Below, in pieces: positions 8,028 to 18,036 of a stretch of DNA of 64,000 nt; the first letter of the stretch is position 1, and the number at the start of each line of letters is the position of its first letter. The translations under genes were made by a program, and so were the position numbers. The notes beneath the pieces were generated by a model. That model made no database searches and was not told the DNA's origin. It saw only the letters and a program-made list of their open reading frames with translations. The DNA comes from Neisseria musculi (GTDB taxonomy: Bacteria; Pseudomonadota; Gammaproteobacteria; Burkholderiales; Neisseriaceae), in contig NZ_CP060414.2 in NCBI RefSeq assembly GCF_014297595.2, positions 1,798,001 through 1,862,000 on the forward strand, written 5' to 3'.

Positions 8028-10193
8028 ATGGCAAAACAGTATTCCCCATACAACCGGCCGCAGCACAACGGCGGTGAAATCGATGTGGGCCGGCAGCTCC
8101 GCAACCTGCTTCACTATAAATACCCGATTGCCGCCGCCGTGTTGGCCGGCGGCCTTCTGGGCGCGTTATACAGCCTGGCTGCCACACCCGTTTACCGCGC
8201 CGATGCCATGCTGGAAATCGAAACCAAGCCAAACCAGATTCTGACCGAAATCAGCAATCTTTTTGCTCCCGAAAACGGCAACCTCACCTTTGAAGCCGAG
8301 CTCGATTTGGCACAATCGCGGCTGGTGCTGGGTAAAACCGTTGACGATCTCCAACTGGCGCAAACCGTTACCCCGAAATACTTTCCCGTTATCGGCAATT
8401 TGATGCACAACCTCAGCAGCGACATCGAGCCCGAGTTAAACGTGCACACTTTCGAAGTCGGGCAGGAATGGTTGAACCAAACCTTCACCCTCACCGCGCT
8501 GGGCAACAAGCTCTACAGCTTAGAGCTGCCCGACGGGCGCACACTTGAAGGCAAAGTCGGCCGCCCGCTGCAACTCAGCCCGCAATCAACGCTTCAGATC
8601 AATCAGATTCTGGCCGAAAGCGGCCAACGCTTCACGCTGGTAAAGCATTCGAAATTGAGCGCAATCGAAAACCTCAAACAGAATCTGACCGTGTCGAGCA
8701 AAGGCAAAACCAGCCCGATTATTAATCTGGCCTACAAAGGAACCGAGCCGGAAAAAATCACCAAAATCCTCAACAGCATCGCCGATAACTATGTCAGCCA
8801 AAACATCAACCGCGATGTTCAGGTGGCCGCCAGCGGTTTGGCCTTCATCAGCAGCGAGCTGCCGCGCCTGAAAGCCACCTTGCAGGATGCCGAAAACAGG
8901 CTCAACGAATACCGCAGAAAAAGCGGCTCTCTGGATATTCCTGTTGAATCAAAAGGCGCGCTCGAAAGCCTGGTCAGCATCGAAACCCAGATTACCGGGT
9001 TGCGCACCGAAGAAGCGGGGCTGGCCGAACTTTACACTCCCGAACACCCCACTTATAAAGCCGTGCTCGACAAACTGGCCGTGCTGGAAAAAGCCAAAAA
9101 CAGAATCAACCGCCAAATTGCCGAGCTTCCCAACACCCAGCAGGAAGTTATCCGCCTCACCCGCGATGTCGAAACCAACCAAACCACCTACACCCAATTA
9201 TTGAGCAAGCAGCAGGAGCTCAACATTATGAAAGCCAGCACCCAGGGCAATGTGTGGATAGTGGATTATGCCGCCGTGCCCGAATTGCCCGTTGCCCCCC
9301 GCAAAACCGTGATCACCCTGCTGAGCGCCCTCACCGCCGGCATACTCGCCGCCGGCTGGCTGCTGATACGCTCCGCCCTTCGCAAAGGCATTGCCGGCCC
9401 TGAAGAAATCGAACAAACGGGCATGAATGTAGCGGCAATGATTCCGCTTTCCAAAGCCCAAAGCAAACACGATGCCCTCAGCAACCGGTTTAAATCACTC
9501 TCAGGCAGCCGCGCCGGCTATCTGTTAAGCCTGGAAGCCTCCACCGATGCAGCCGTGGAAGCCCTGCGCGCCCTGCGCACCAACATCTATTTCTCAATGA
9601 TCGGCGCCCAAAACAATATCCTGATGATTACCGGCACCTCTCCGGGCGTAGGCAAATCATTTGTGGCTGCCAACCTGGCTGCCGTCATGGCTCAATCAGG
9701 CAAAAAAGTGCTGCTGATTGATGCCGATATGCGCAAAGGCCGTCTGAACGAAATGCTGACCGCCTCCCCCGAAAAAGGTTTGTCCGACATTTTGGAAGGC
9801 CGGCTCTCTCCCGGCCAGGCCGTTCAAGAAACCGCCATACCCAACCTCAGCTTCATCAGCCACGGCTCATTGCCCGAAAACCCTTCGGAGCTTCTGCTTG
9901 ACGGCCGCTTCAACACACTCTTGAGCCGCGCCCGCCAACGGTATGACTATGTAGTGGTGGATACCCCGCCGGTGTTGTCGGTAACCGATGCCAACATTGT
10001 CGGCCAACAGGCCGACACCACCCTGCTGGTGGCGCGCTACAACGCCACCTCTGCCCGCGAGCTCGAAGCCAGCGCCGGCAGATTAACGCAGAGCAATGTA
10101 AAAGTAAGCGGCGTCATACTCAACGGCATGCGCAGCGAAGGCCGCAGCGGCTACGGCTATTACGCTGCCTATACCCACAAGCCAAAAAAATAA
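8028..10193 (+). CDS. wzc: Wzc-type polysaccharide co-polymerase and bacterial tyrosine kinase
   Basis: 721 residues, preceded by AAAAGGAATTTC. Domains in order: Wzz region with a first membrane helix near residues 33-52; a long periplasmic coiled region; a second helix near 427-447; and a BY-kinase with Walker A GTSPGVGKS (about 536), Walker A' LLIDADMRKG (about 565) and Walker B VVVDTPPV (about 642). The C-terminus holds a tyrosine cluster (GYGYYAAYTHKPKK) that is autophosphorylated in this family. Both the co-polymerase and kinase parts are in one chain, as in Gram-negative Wzc. It controls chain length and export with Wza and Wzb. Confidence 0.93.
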   Translation: MAKQYSPYNRPQHNGGEIDVGRQLRNLLHYKYPIAAAVLAGGLLGALYSLAATPVYRADAMLEIETKPNQILTEISNLFAPENGNLTFEAELDLAQSRLVLGKTVDDLQLAQTVTPKYFPVIGNLMHNLSSDIEPELNVHTFEVGQEWLNQTFTLTALGNKLYSLELPDGRTLEGKVGRPLQLSPQSTLQINQILAESGQRFTLVKHSKLSAIENLKQNLTVSSKGKTSPIINLAYKGTEPEKITKILNSIADNYVSQNINRDVQVAASGLAFISSELPRLKATLQDAENRLNEYRRKSGSLDIPVESKGALESLVSIETQITGLRTEEAGLAELYTPEHPTYKAVLDKLAVLEKAKNRINRQIAELPNTQQEVIRLTRDVETNQTTYTQLLSKQQELNIMKASTQGNVWIVDYAAVPELPVAPRKTVITLLSALTAGILAAGWLLIRSALRKGIAGPEEIEQTGMNVAAMIPLSKAQSKHDALSNRFKSLSGSRAGYLLSLEASTDAAVEALRALRTNIYFSMIGAQNNILMITGTSPGVGKSFVAANLAAVMAQSGKKVLLIDADMRKGRLNEMLTASPEKGLSDILEGRLSPGQAVQETAIPNLSFISHGSLPENPSELLLDGRFNTLLSRARQRYDYVVVDTPPVLSVTDANIVGQQADTTLLVARYNATSARELEASAGRLTQSNVKVSGVILNGMRSEGRSGYGYYAAYTHKPKK

Positions 10194-10206
10194 TCCGCAA
10201 ACATTC

Positions 10207-10237
10207 AAGGCCGTCTGAAACATTTTCAGACGGCCTT
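10207..10237. terminator. Inverted uptake-sequence hairpin ending the wzc operon
   Basis: AAGGCCGTCTGAAA and TTTCAGACGGCCTT form a near-perfect stem with a very short loop directly after the wzc stop codon. It works in both directions, and marks the end of the glycan locus. Confidence 0.75.
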
Positions 10238-10697
10238 AACATACAGACATAGCCATATAGCAGACCCGCTTCATTTTTTCATTACACAGCAGGCTGAAAA
10301 TAAACACCAAGTCCCGTCAACACCGCAACGAAACACCCTAACCCACAGAAAGCAGCAAACAATGCCAACACAAAGCGCAGCACTATAACTGATTATTTTA
10401 AAACAAGAAGCCATATCTGCGCCGCCCACAACCCGGCACCTCGTCCCGTTATAATCTATTTCACCATTATTTCCACACCAACCTATTTACTGTAAAAAAT
10501 CCCGGCATTGTTCACCCCTTCTTTTTTGCCTGCATACCCATTCGGGGATTTTTGAGAATTGCCGAGAATGCCCAAAAGCACAGCAAAGCCGTTTCATTCT
10601 TGAGAATTCTCAAAATCACGAAACCATCATTCCAGCAAAAGGCCGTTTAGCATAAAAAGCGCAACCAACCCAACCTTTTCCAACACCTTTACCGTTT
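10238..10697. other. Gene-free stretch with a 14-bp palindrome
   Basis: No coding region is supported here; the base composition is AT-rich compared with its surroundings. It contains a perfect palindrome TTGAGAATTCTCAA at 10600-10613, and a half-copy TTGAGAATT 49 bp upstream at 10552-10560. This could be an operator, but no target gene is evident. Confidence 0.4.
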
Positions 10698-10883
10698 TCA
10701 ATGATGCCCCTTTGCCTCTCCCGCCAATCGGTACACCACACCGCAATACGGACACTCTATAGCGCCGTTCGACTGAATAGGCAGAAACACACGCGGGTGA
10801 CCGTTCCACACTTCATTTTGCGGGCCGGAGCAATGCAGCGGCAAATCATACGGAGTAACGGTCATCACATTGTGGTCGTTCAT
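10698..10883 (-). CDS. Small zinc-finger (zf-CHCC-like) protein
   Basis: 61 residues starting MNDHNVMTVTPYDLPLHCSG, preceded on its strand by AAAGGAAAC. It has LHCSGP near the N-terminus and ECPYCGVVY near the C-terminus, a pattern resembling the zf-CHCC domain of the NDUFS6-like family, widespread in Beta- and Gammaproteobacteria. Function in bacteria is unclear. It stands alone between the glycan locus and lapA. Confidence 0.75.
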   Translation of the reverse strand: MNDHNVMTVTPYDLPLHCSGPQNEVWNGHPRVFLPIQSNGAIECPYCGVVYRLAGEAKGHH

Positions 10884-11146
10884 ATTGTTTCCTTTACAAA
10901 AGCCGTTTACCATTCTCATCAGCAGATATTACGATAAGACCGCAGAGTTGGAAAGTGCCACAAAAAGAAGGCGTATTTTAGTAAAAGCAACCGAAAACAT
11001 TATGCCTGAGTCTTTTATTTGGTATTACTTGCAATTTACCTTACAGCATAAATAAAGTTTTTTCGCTATCAACAAAGCAAATGGTTTAAACTGCCGCTTT
11101 CTTCACCTTTCAGACGGCTTGAAACCTTTGCCATACGGAGCATGAG

Positions 11147-11452
11147 ATGAAAATATTTTACACCATCATTAAAATCATCATCTTGTTGATATTCTTAATT
11201 CTTGCCATTGGCAACACGCAGAGTGTGCAGTTTTTCTACCTACCCGCCCAAAGTCTGAACGTGCCGCTGATTGTGGTGTTATTCGGCGCTTTCGTTATCG
11301 GTTCGGTGTTCGGCCTGTTTGCGCTCTTCGGCCGCCTGCTATCCCTGCGCGGCGAAAACAACCGTCTGCGCACCGAAATCAAAAAATCTGCCCGCGCCGC
11401 TGCTGCCAACCCCGCTGTGCCACCGCCCGCGCCGCCGAAACACAAGGAATAG
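11147..11452 (+). CDS. lapA: LapA-domain inner-membrane protein
   Basis: 101 residues with two hydrophobic helices (about 4-22 and 40-62) and a basic, proline-rich cytoplasmic tail ending PPPAPPKHKE. This is the layout of LapA (DUF1049). It lies 6 bp upstream of lapB, the standard pair. LapA/LapB assist lipopolysaccharide assembly and control LpxC turnover in enterobacteria; the same role is likely here. Confidence 0.85.
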   Translation: MKIFYTIIKIIILLIFLILAIGNTQSVQFFYLPAQSLNVPLIVVLFGAFVIGSVFGLFALFGRLLSLRGENNRLRTEIKKSARAAAANPAVPPPAPPKHKE

Positions 11453-11458
11453 GCCTTT

Positions 11459-12628
11459 ATGGAAAACGAAATCTGGATTCTGCTGCTGCCGATTATCCTT
11501 TTGCCGGTTTTCTTCGCAATGGGCTGGTTCGCTGCACGGGTCGATATGAAAACCGTGCTCAGGCAGGCTAAAACCGTTCCAGGCGGTTTTTATAAAAGCC
11601 TTGACGCCCTGGTTGACCGTAACAGCGGCAAAGCCGCCCGCGAGCTGGCCGAAGTTACCGACCAGCAACCGCAGTCTTACGATCTGAATCTCACGCTGGG
11701 CAAACTTTACCGCCAACGAGGCGAAAACGACAAAGCCATCAATATGCACAGGGCCTTGCTTGATTCTCCGGACACCGTGGGCGACAAGCGCAGCCGAGTA
11801 CTGTTTGAGCTGGGCTTGAATTACCAGAGTGCCGGCTTGGTTGACCGCGCCGAACAGATACTGACCGGCCTGCAAAACGGCAACATGGCCAAAGAAGCCT
11901 GCCAAGTGCTGCTGAGCATCTACCAGCAAGACCGCGACTGGGAAAAAGCCATCGAAACCGCGCAACTGTTGAGCCACAACGAGCAAACCTACCAATTTGA
12001 AATCGCCCAATTCTATTGCGAACTGGCGCAGACCGCCCTGTTTCAATCCGATTTTGACACTGCCCGCCACCATGTGGAAAACGCTTTGAACGCCAACAAA
12101 AAGTGCACCCGCGCCAATATGATTTTGGGCGACATCGAACAAAAACAGGGGCATTATGCCGCCGCCGTTGAAGCCTACACCGCCATTGAGAAACAAAACC
12201 ACGCCTACCTGAGCATGGTCGGCGAACGGCTTTACGATGCCTACGATGCACAAGGCAGGCCGCAGGAAGGATTGGGCGTGCTTATCGGCTATATGCACAC
12301 TTTTCCGCAACTTGATCTCATCAATGTGATTTACGACAAATCACTACTGCTTAACGGCGAAGCCGCCGCCAACCAAACCGCCGTGGATTTGGTTCGGAAA
12401 AAACCCGATCTCGGCGGCGTTTACCGCCTGCTCGGCCTGCAACTGAGCGGCCTGCCTCCCGAATGGAAAGCCGATGCCGACATGATACGCGCAGTTGTCG
12501 GCCGCCAACTGCAAAAAGCCGTGATGTACCGCTGCCGCAACTGCCACTTCAAATCACAAGTATTCTTTTGGCACTGCCCCGCATGCAACAAATGGGAAAC
12601 TTTTACCCCCAACCGCATCGAGGTATAA
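11459..12628 (+). CDS. lapB: LapB (YciM) lipopolysaccharide assembly TPR protein
   Basis: 389 residues. An N-terminal membrane anchor (ILLLPIILLPVFFAMGWF) is followed by tetratricopeptide repeats across about residues 60-330 and a C-terminal rubredoxin-like metal site, CRNCHFKSQVFFWHCPACN. These three parts define LapB. It is known to couple LPS synthesis to LpxC proteolysis by FtsH. It follows lapA directly. Confidence 0.93.
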   Translation: MENEIWILLLPIILLPVFFAMGWFAARVDMKTVLRQAKTVPGGFYKSLDALVDRNSGKAARELAEVTDQQPQSYDLNLTLGKLYRQRGENDKAINMHRALLDSPDTVGDKRSRVLFELGLNYQSAGLVDRAEQILTGLQNGNMAKEACQVLLSIYQQDRDWEKAIETAQLLSHNEQTYQFEIAQFYCELAQTALFQSDFDTARHHVENALNANKKCTRANMILGDIEQKQGHYAAAVEAYTAIEKQNHAYLSMVGERLYDAYDAQGRPQEGLGVLIGYMHTFPQLDLINVIYDKSLLLNGEAAANQTAVDLVRKKPDLGGVYRLLGLQLSGLPPEWKADADMIRAVVGRQLQKAVMYRCRNCHFKSQVFFWHCPACNKWETFTPNRIEV

Positions 12629-12787
12629 CTTTCAGACGGCCTTTCTGCACGCAGATGCGCCCACTCTTGAACCAACCGCTTTACGGTTGTGGGACAGCCC
12701 GGCCGCCCCCTTGGTCGGCTTGGCTTCTTTACAGGTTTCCCGCCTTTCTAGCCGGAATTCAAACCGTCAAACCGGCACCGCAAGGAA

Positions 12788-12820
12788 AAGCCGTCTGAAA
12801 AACTTTGTTCAGACGGCCTT
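12788..12820. terminator. Inverted uptake-sequence pair downstream of lapB
   Basis: AAGCCGTCTGAAAAA and TTCAGACGGCCTTTG face each other across a short loop. An additional single uptake sequence lies just after the lapB stop at about 12631. It separates lapB from the convergent pdxA. Confidence 0.65.
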
Positions 12821-12961
12821 TGTGGTATCCGCACACAGATCACTATCCTTATTCTATTGAAAGCTATTAAACGCGTTTCTTATCACTTCCACCCACGGCA
12901 CAACGACATTTCAAAGCTGGGAGCAGTCCTATTCAGGAAATTTTGTGTTCAACCCGGCGCA

Positions 12962-14050
12962 TTAATCAACTTTCAAATCTTGCGCGGCTTGGTCTTCCGT
13001 TTGGCTTGGTTTTCCGTTTGGCTTGGTTTTCCGTTTGTTTTTTATTGTTATGAGATTGCCGTTTTTCGGTTTAGCAGCTGTATGCCGAGCCATTTCCAGC
13101 GCAGTGGCAGCCGCCACCATCAAGCTGCCGGAATCGGCTTTACCTGTTCCTGCCAAATCCAGTGCAGTGCCGTGATCAACAGATGTGCGCACAAACGGCA
13201 AGCCCAGCGTGATGTTCACCCCTTTGCCGAAACCGGCGTATTTCAACACAGGCAACCCCTGATCGTGATACATGGCCAACACAGCATCGGCATCTTTCAG
13301 CATAAACGGCTGAAACAGGGTGTCGGCCGGATAAGGGCCGCGCACGTCTATACCTTGTGCGCGCAAGCTGTCGAGCGCGGGGATAATGATATCGATTTCT
13401 TCGCGGCCGAGATGGCCGCCCTCGCCTGCGTGGGGGTTTAATCCTGCCACAAAAATGCGCGGGGAGGTGATACCGAATTTTTTTTGCAGCCCGCAATGCA
13501 CAATTTTCGCCACCGATTCGAGTTGCGGCTGCGTGATAGCAGCGGCCACGTCTTTAAGCGGCAGATGGGTAGTGGCCAGTGCCACACGCAAACCGCCGCC
13601 CGCCAACATCATCACCACCTGCTTGGCAGCACTTTTTTCGGCCAGATATTCGGTATGGCCCGAAAAAGGCATACCGGCATCATTGATAATGCCTTTGTGC
13701 AGCGGCGCAGTTACCATTGCGGAAAATGTGCCGTTTTGGATACCTTTATAGGCAGTGTCGAGCAACTCAATCACATAGGCTGCGTTGGCAACGTTCAGAC
13801 GGCCTGCCCTGCAGGGCATTCTCAAAGGAATATGCAGCACTTCCAACACCCCCTCCTCCGGCTCGGCGGCAGGAGTGAAATCCCTCAGGACAACGGCTTT
13901 GCCCAATTTATCGGCACGCGCCTGCAACATGGCTTTATCGCCCAGCACCACCGGGCGGCAAGGCAGGACGGCAGCGGGCAGGTCGAGACAGATATCGGGG
14001 CCGATACCGGAAGGTTCGCCGGAAGTAACGGCAATAACAGGCAGAGGCAT
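12962..14050 (-). CDS. pdxA: 4-hydroxythreonine-4-phosphate dehydrogenase with repeat-derived tail
   Basis: 362 residues against about 330 for typical PdxA. The body is standard: VTSGEPSGIGPDICLDLP at the N-terminus, TAPLHKGIINDAGMPFSGHTE for metal and substrate binding, GLNPHAGEGGHLGREE and YHDQGLPVLKYAGFGKGVN. It makes the pyridoxal phosphate precursor in the DXP-dependent route. The usual end falls near ATALEMARHTA; about 35 extra residues follow (KNGNLITIKNKRKTKPNGKP and on), encoded partly by a 17-bp tandem repeat. Because 17 is not a multiple of three, each copy encodes a different peptide and copy-number change would alter the C-terminus. The catalytic core is intact. Confidence 0.92.
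   Translation of the reverse strand: MPLPVIAVTSGEPSGIGPDICLDLPAAVLPCRPVVLGDKAMLQARADKLGKAVVLRDFTPAAEPEEGVLEVLHIPLRMPCRAGRLNVANAAYVIELLDTAYKGIQNGTFSAMVTAPLHKGIINDAGMPFSGHTEYLAEKSAAKQVVMMLAGGGLRVALATTHLPLKDVAAAITQPQLESVAKIVHCGLQKKFGITSPRIFVAGLNPHAGEGGHLGREEIDIIIPALDSLRAQGIDVRGPYPADTLFQPFMLKDADAVLAMYHDQGLPVLKYAGFGKGVNITLGLPFVRTSVDHGTALDLAGTGKADSGSLMVAAATALEMARHTAAKPKNGNLITIKNKRKTKPNGKPSQTEDQAAQDLKVD
12986..13036. repeat. Three 17-bp tandem repeats inside the pdxA 3' end
   Basis: The unit GGCTTGGTTTTCCGTTT occurs at 12986-13002 (one mismatch), 13003-13019 and 13020-13036. The array lies in the coding strand of the PdxA tail, and its unit length shifts the frame at each copy. Confidence 0.9.
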
Positions 14051-14188
14051 TTTGCTTCCTTAATCAAAATCCATAACGGCAGCCGGTTATTTTAGCCGAT
14101 TTTTGTAGAAATTTCGGTTGGCCGGCTATTCTATTTTGTTGAAAAATGGTAGCCTTATTTCTTTAACGGTTTAATGGTAAGAATCAAT

Positions 14189-14998
14189 ATGATTGCGGCT
14201 ACCCTGCAAAATCTAACGGTCGCGTTCGGCATCACCTTGGCCGCCGGCTTGGCAACGGTGCTGGGCAGCGTGTTGGTGTTTGTATCGAAAACACCCAACC
14301 CGCGCATACTTTCATTCGGGCTGGCGTTTGCGGGCGGCGCTATGGTTTATGTGTCGCTCACCGAAATTTTTTCCAAGTCGCAACAGTCGTTTACCGCAGT
14401 CTACGGGCAAAGTATGGGGCTTGCGGCGGCCACTTTCGCTTTTTTGGCCGGGCTGGGCGTGATAGCTTTGATTGACCGTTTGGTGCCCAACCCTCACGAC
14501 ACCCTGGATGCACACGACCCCGAATTTTACGAAAAATCACGCCACCACATCGCCCGGGTGGGCTTGATGACGGCGTTTGCCATCACTGCCCACAACTTCC
14601 CCGAGGGGCTGGCCACTTTTTTCGCCACACTGGAAAACCCTGCCGTAGGTGCACCTTTGGCGCTGGCGATTGCCGTCCATAATATTCCCGAAGGCATTTC
14701 TATCGCCGCCCCGGTTTATTTCGCTACCCGTAACAAAGCCTTAACGGTTGCCGTCTGCCTGGTTTCGGGTTTGGCCGAGCCGCTGGGGGCATTGTTGGGC
14801 TATTTTGTGCTCAAACCTTTTCTTTCCAGCGCGGTGTTCGGCTCCGTTTTCGGGCTGATTGCCGGTGTGATGGTGTTCTTGGCATTGGATGAGCTGCTGC
14901 CCGCCGCCAAACGTTATTCAGACGGCCATGAAACGGTATACGGCCTGACCTCGGGCATGTCGGTGATTGCTTTGAGCTTGGTATTGTTCAACTGGTAG
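14189..14998 (+). CDS. zupT: ZupT family zinc/divalent metal importer
   Basis: 269 residues from ATG 14189. An ATG 15 bp upstream is possible, but 14189 gives the length remembered for neisserial ZupT and has GGTAAG upstream. Eight or so hydrophobic helices are visible. The two ZIP metal-site helices carry AHNFPEGLATF and VHNIPEGISIA, the paired HNxPEG motifs. It imports zinc and other divalent cations through the inner membrane. The gene is divergent from pdxA. Confidence 0.92.
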   Translation: MIAATLQNLTVAFGITLAAGLATVLGSVLVFVSKTPNPRILSFGLAFAGGAMVYVSLTEIFSKSQQSFTAVYGQSMGLAAATFAFLAGLGVIALIDRLVPNPHDTLDAHDPEFYEKSRHHIARVGLMTAFAITAHNFPEGLATFFATLENPAVGAPLALAIAVHNIPEGISIAAPVYFATRNKALTVAVCLVSGLAEPLGALLGYFVLKPFLSSAVFGSVFGLIAGVMVFLALDELLPAAKRYSDGHETVYGLTSGMSVIALSLVLFNW

Positions 14999-15147
14999 AA
15001 ATACGCCGGCTTAAGTCTGCTTTTGTTGCCATAATCGTCTCATCTGCCGAGAGCCAGTCTGCCCTGCTCCAAGTTTGCCGCACCTTGCCGTATCCTTTCC
15101 GCCACTTGCAGGCTGCTGCTTTGTATTGAAATGCTTTCCGCTACATC

Positions 15148-15181
15148 AAGGCCGTCTGAAAACTTGCTTTTCAGACGGCCT
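15148..15181. terminator. Inverted uptake-sequence hairpin downstream of zupT
   Basis: AAGGCCGTCTGAAAA and TTTTCAGACGGCC enclose a short loop, giving a strong stem about 150 bp past the zupT stop. Confidence 0.65.
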
Positions 15182-15193
15182 GTGAAGAAACCG

Positions 15194-15335
15194 CTTTATT
15201 TTCGGCACAAGGGGCAAACCTCAAAGCATACAGAACCGGTTCCGTTACCGCTGGGTCGGCCGGCACAATCATTCTCTTTGAGCCAAGAGTAGCAAACGCT
15301 GTAACGGAAACAAAGTGGATTCATGGCAGGCTTAG
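15194..15335. repeat. Diverged repeat element, copy A (Correia-like?)
   Basis: It begins with CTTTATTTTCGGCACAA (15194-15210), a 17-bp exact match to copy B at 20343. It also shares CCGGTTC(C/T)GTT(A/G)CCGC and GTAACG(G)AAA...TGGAT blocks with it. The TTTGAGCCAAGAG and GTGGATT parts recall Correia repeats, but the terminal inverted repeats are not clean. Weak assignment. Confidence 0.4.
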
Positions 15336-15415
15336 GCTTTTCCGACTATTTGCCGCTTAAAAAAGATACCCGGCCAAATGCCGGGTATTTTGCGGTTCCA
15401 AACTGATTGTGCTGT

Positions 15416-16291
15416 TTATCTGCACGGCCTGCGGTTCAGTTTTCCGTAGCGCGAAACCACTTTTTGAATTTCCTGCGCAGATTTATCGTCTACATCCATA
15501 AACGTTACCTGCATCTTGGCCACACTCAGACCGCCTTCGGGCGAGGCACCGCGATCTTCCTGTTCGTGGATGCGGGTGCCGCCGAAACCTGCGCTTGCCA
15601 GGCGCGAAATCAGCACTTGGGCGGCAGAGCGGCTGTGGGTTACGCCTACGCTGATGCCGCCTTCGTAGATGCTGCCGCTGAAGCCTTTGGCAGCCAGGCT
15701 GTCGAGCATGGCCGCCGCATCGCCGTCTGCCGAAATCAACACACGGTAGGTTTTCTGCACTTGGCCGGCATCACGCTTTTCAACCGTACGCGATGCGGCG
15801 TGCGGCCATTGCCGCAGCAGACCTTTGATACGGTGGTAATCGTCTTCTTCCAGCGTTAGCGATGCCGGGGAAGTGCACAGGTTGTTTTCTTTTTTGGCTT
15901 CTGCTGCTTTTTGCCGTTCCTGTTCGCGTTTGGCTTTCTCCAGCTGCTCGCGCTTGGCTTTTTCTTCGCGTTCTTTCTGCGCTTTCGCTTCCAGCTCTTT
16001 GGCCTCTTTTTCTTTGGCTTCCCGCTCCGCTTTCTCCCGCATCAAGCGTGATTCATCACTTTCGGATTCGGAAGCGGCAGAAACCTGAATCGGGGCAGCC
16101 TCTCTTTCGGGAGCGGAAACCGGAACCGGATGCAGGATTTCTGCCGGCGCCGGCACGGGTTGCTGTTGCGGAACGCCGACACTCTGAGCGGGAGCGGCCG
16201 CATTTTTTTGTTTTTCTACAACGCGGCTGGCAACCATTCCGCCAAAAACGATGACGTTTAGTGCCACCAGCACGGCAAATAGCCATTTCAT
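15416..16291 (-). CDS. SPOR-domain membrane protein
   Basis: 291 residues: one N-terminal membrane helix ([23 protein letters not shown]), a proline-rich linker, and a long Lys/Glu/Ala-rich charged coiled coil (about residues 75-135). The C-terminal part has features of a SPOR fold ([22 protein letters not shown], then [17 protein letters not shown]). SPOR domains bind denuded peptidoglycan at the septum, so a cell-wall or division role is likely. Its ATG overlaps the birA-coaX stop by 4 bp (ATGA), so the genes are coupled. Confidence 0.8.
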   Translation of the reverse strand: MKWLFAVLVALNVIVFGGMVASRVVEKQKNAAAPAQSVGVPQQQPVPAPAEILHPVPVSAPEREAAPIQVSAASESESDESRLMREKAEREAKEKEAKELEAKAQKEREEKAKREQLEKAKREQERQKAAEAKKENNLCTSPASLTLEEDDYHRIKGLLRQWPHAASRTVEKRDAGQVQKTYRVLISADGDAAAMLDSLAAKGFSGSIYEGGISVGVTHSRSAAQVLISRLASAGFGGTRIHEQEDRGASPEGGLSVAKMQVTFMDVDDKSAQEIQKVVSRYGKLNRRPCR

Positions 16292-18036
16292 TGTTGCTGT
16301 ATCCAGTTAAGTAAGCCGTAAATGGCGAGATTATCTACAATTTTAACTGTATTGTCCAAAACAAATGACGGCGGCAACGCCTGCACCACTTTGGCTGCGC
16401 CGCCGCCTGTGATAATCAGATCCACCGCCTTGCCTGCCCCGACTTTTTCACGCAGCCGGGCGTGCATCAGCAATACCGAACCGCACACGGCATCCATCAT
16501 GCCGCTGGCCAGTGCGTTGGCCGTGGTGGTGGGGAAAGGATATACGCGCCCCAACGGGCGGTTGAGATTGGCGGTTTTCAAAGCCATCGCCTCTTTCATT
16601 AAGTGAAAGCCGGGCATGATGGTGCCGCCGAGATAATGATTGTTGTCGGTGAGCGCATCCACCGTAACGGCGGTTCCGCAACTGGCCACCACGCAGGCAT
16701 TTTGTGTGAAGCGGCGGCTGCCCAGCGCGTTAAACCAGCGGTCGGCACCGTGTTCGGTGTGGTTGCGGTAATGGTTGCGTATGCCCAGTGCCTGCGGCAT
16801 GGAAGAGAGCCATTCAACCGGCTGCGGCAACTGCGCGGCAACCTGGGCTTTTTTGGCTTCGCCGCACACGGCACTGCCGATAATGCGTACACTGCCGCTG
16901 CCGCGCTCCTGCCATTCGGTGCCGAGCAGTGTCAGGTCGCGGTAGGGCGAGCGGCCGGTATGGACGATACTGCCGTTTTCGACCCACGCCCATTTCAACT
17001 GGCTGTTGCCGCCGTCAAGCAGCAAATATTTTCCGGCGGCGGCCGTCTGAACAGGCGGAGGGTTATCGCCGGGGCGCAGGCTGATTTCACCGCTCACCAC
17101 AATACGCTCGCCGTTTTCGGTTTGCAGCCGCAAGGCTCCTTGCCCGGTGATGCCTGCCGACACGCCTTCATAAACGGTTTCACCGTTTTGCAGCAGGCGC
17201 ACGGGACGGTTATGGTCGCGGTCGGCCGCTTGGTAGGCTGCCACAAACGGAGCAAAACCGTATTGCCGGTATCGGTTGAGCATGGTGTCGAGTTCGCCCA
17301 GCAAAGCAGCGAGCAAAGCGGCGGAACCCACGGGCGGAGCGGCCGCAGAAACGGCCGCCTGAACCGATGCCGCGTCTTCCACTTCTTTAGGCAGCACAAA
17401 ATTGATGCCGATGCCGATTACGGCAACGGTTTTACCGCTGCTGCGCACGGTTTCGATCAGAATGCCGCCGAGTTTGCGCCGCCCCACCACCAAATCGTTG
17501 GGCCATTTGATTTGTGCGGGTATGCCGAGCTTGGCTAAAGCGGCATGGCAGGCCAATGCCACGGCGGGCGCAAGCGCGCCCAACTCGTTTTGCGGCTTGT
17601 CAAACACGCTGCCAAAACTGAACATCAGGCATTCGCCCAAACGGTTTTGCCATACTTTGCCTTGCCTGCCGCGCCCTTTGCTCTGGCTGTGTGCCAACAC
17701 CAGCAGGCCGTGCGCCTGTTGCGGTGAGACTCTGGCAGCTTCCAGCACGATATCGTTGCTGGATGTACATTCATGATACAGGGCCGTCTGAAAACCGTGT
17801 TGCCTGCCGGTTTGCTGCAACTGCGCTTCATCAAATACCGCCAGCGGGCGCACCAGCCGCCATTGGCCATCGTGCTGGCGCAGCAGGCCGCGGATGTGGG
17901 GCGGCATCTGCTGCCACAACCCGTTAATCTGTTGGGGTTTCACGCCGGCAGCCAGGCCTAATGCCGAAATATGGTGCGGCAGGCCGTCTGAAAGTGCGGC
18001 AAGCAGCTTCCAATGCTGCGGTTTGAGCGGCATCAT
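16288..18036 (-). CDS. birA: Bifunctional biotin-protein ligase / type III pantothenate kinase (BirA-CoaX fusion)
   Basis: 582 residues from the ATG at 18036, which overlaps the rfaE2 stop as ATGA. The N-terminal winged-helix part is followed by the BirA core with [20 protein letters not shown] and [19 protein letters not shown]. The C-terminal half starts [19 protein letters not shown] and has [12 protein letters not shown] and [12 protein letters not shown], the phosphate and pantothenate motifs of CoaX. The fusion is characteristic of Neisseria. The two activities attach biotin to acetyl-CoA carboxylase and phosphorylate pantothenate for coenzyme A. Confidence 0.95.
   Translation of the reverse strand: MMPLKPQHWKLLAALSDGLPHHISALGLAAGVKPQQINGLWQQMPPHIRGLLRQHDGQWRLVRPLAVFDEAQLQQTGRQHGFQTALYHECTSSNDIVLEAARVSPQQAHGLLVLAHSQSKGRGRQGKVWQNRLGECLMFSFGSVFDKPQNELGALAPAVALACHAALAKLGIPAQIKWPNDLVVGRRKLGGILIETVRSSGKTVAVIGIGINFVLPKEVEDAASVQAAVSAAAPPVGSAALLAALLGELDTMLNRYRQYGFAPFVAAYQAADRDHNRPVRLLQNGETVYEGVSAGITGQGALRLQTENGERIVVSGEISLRPGDNPPPVQTAAAGKYLLLDGGNSQLKWAWVENGSIVHTGRSPYRDLTLLGTEWQERGSGSVRIIGSAVCGEAKKAQVAAQLPQPVEWLSSMPQALGIRNHYRNHTEHGADRWFNALGSRRFTQNACVVASCGTAVTVDALTDNNHYLGGTIMPGFHLMKEAMALKTANLNRPLGRVYPFPTTTANALASGMMDAVCGSVLLMHARLREKVGAGKAVDLIITGGGAAKVVQALPPSFVLDNTVKIVDNLAIYGLLNWIQQQ

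Noticed and set aside
15416..16291. TonB-like protein
   Set aside because: The charged coiled coil and one membrane helix suggest TonB/TolA, but the C-terminal part has the SPOR pattern instead.
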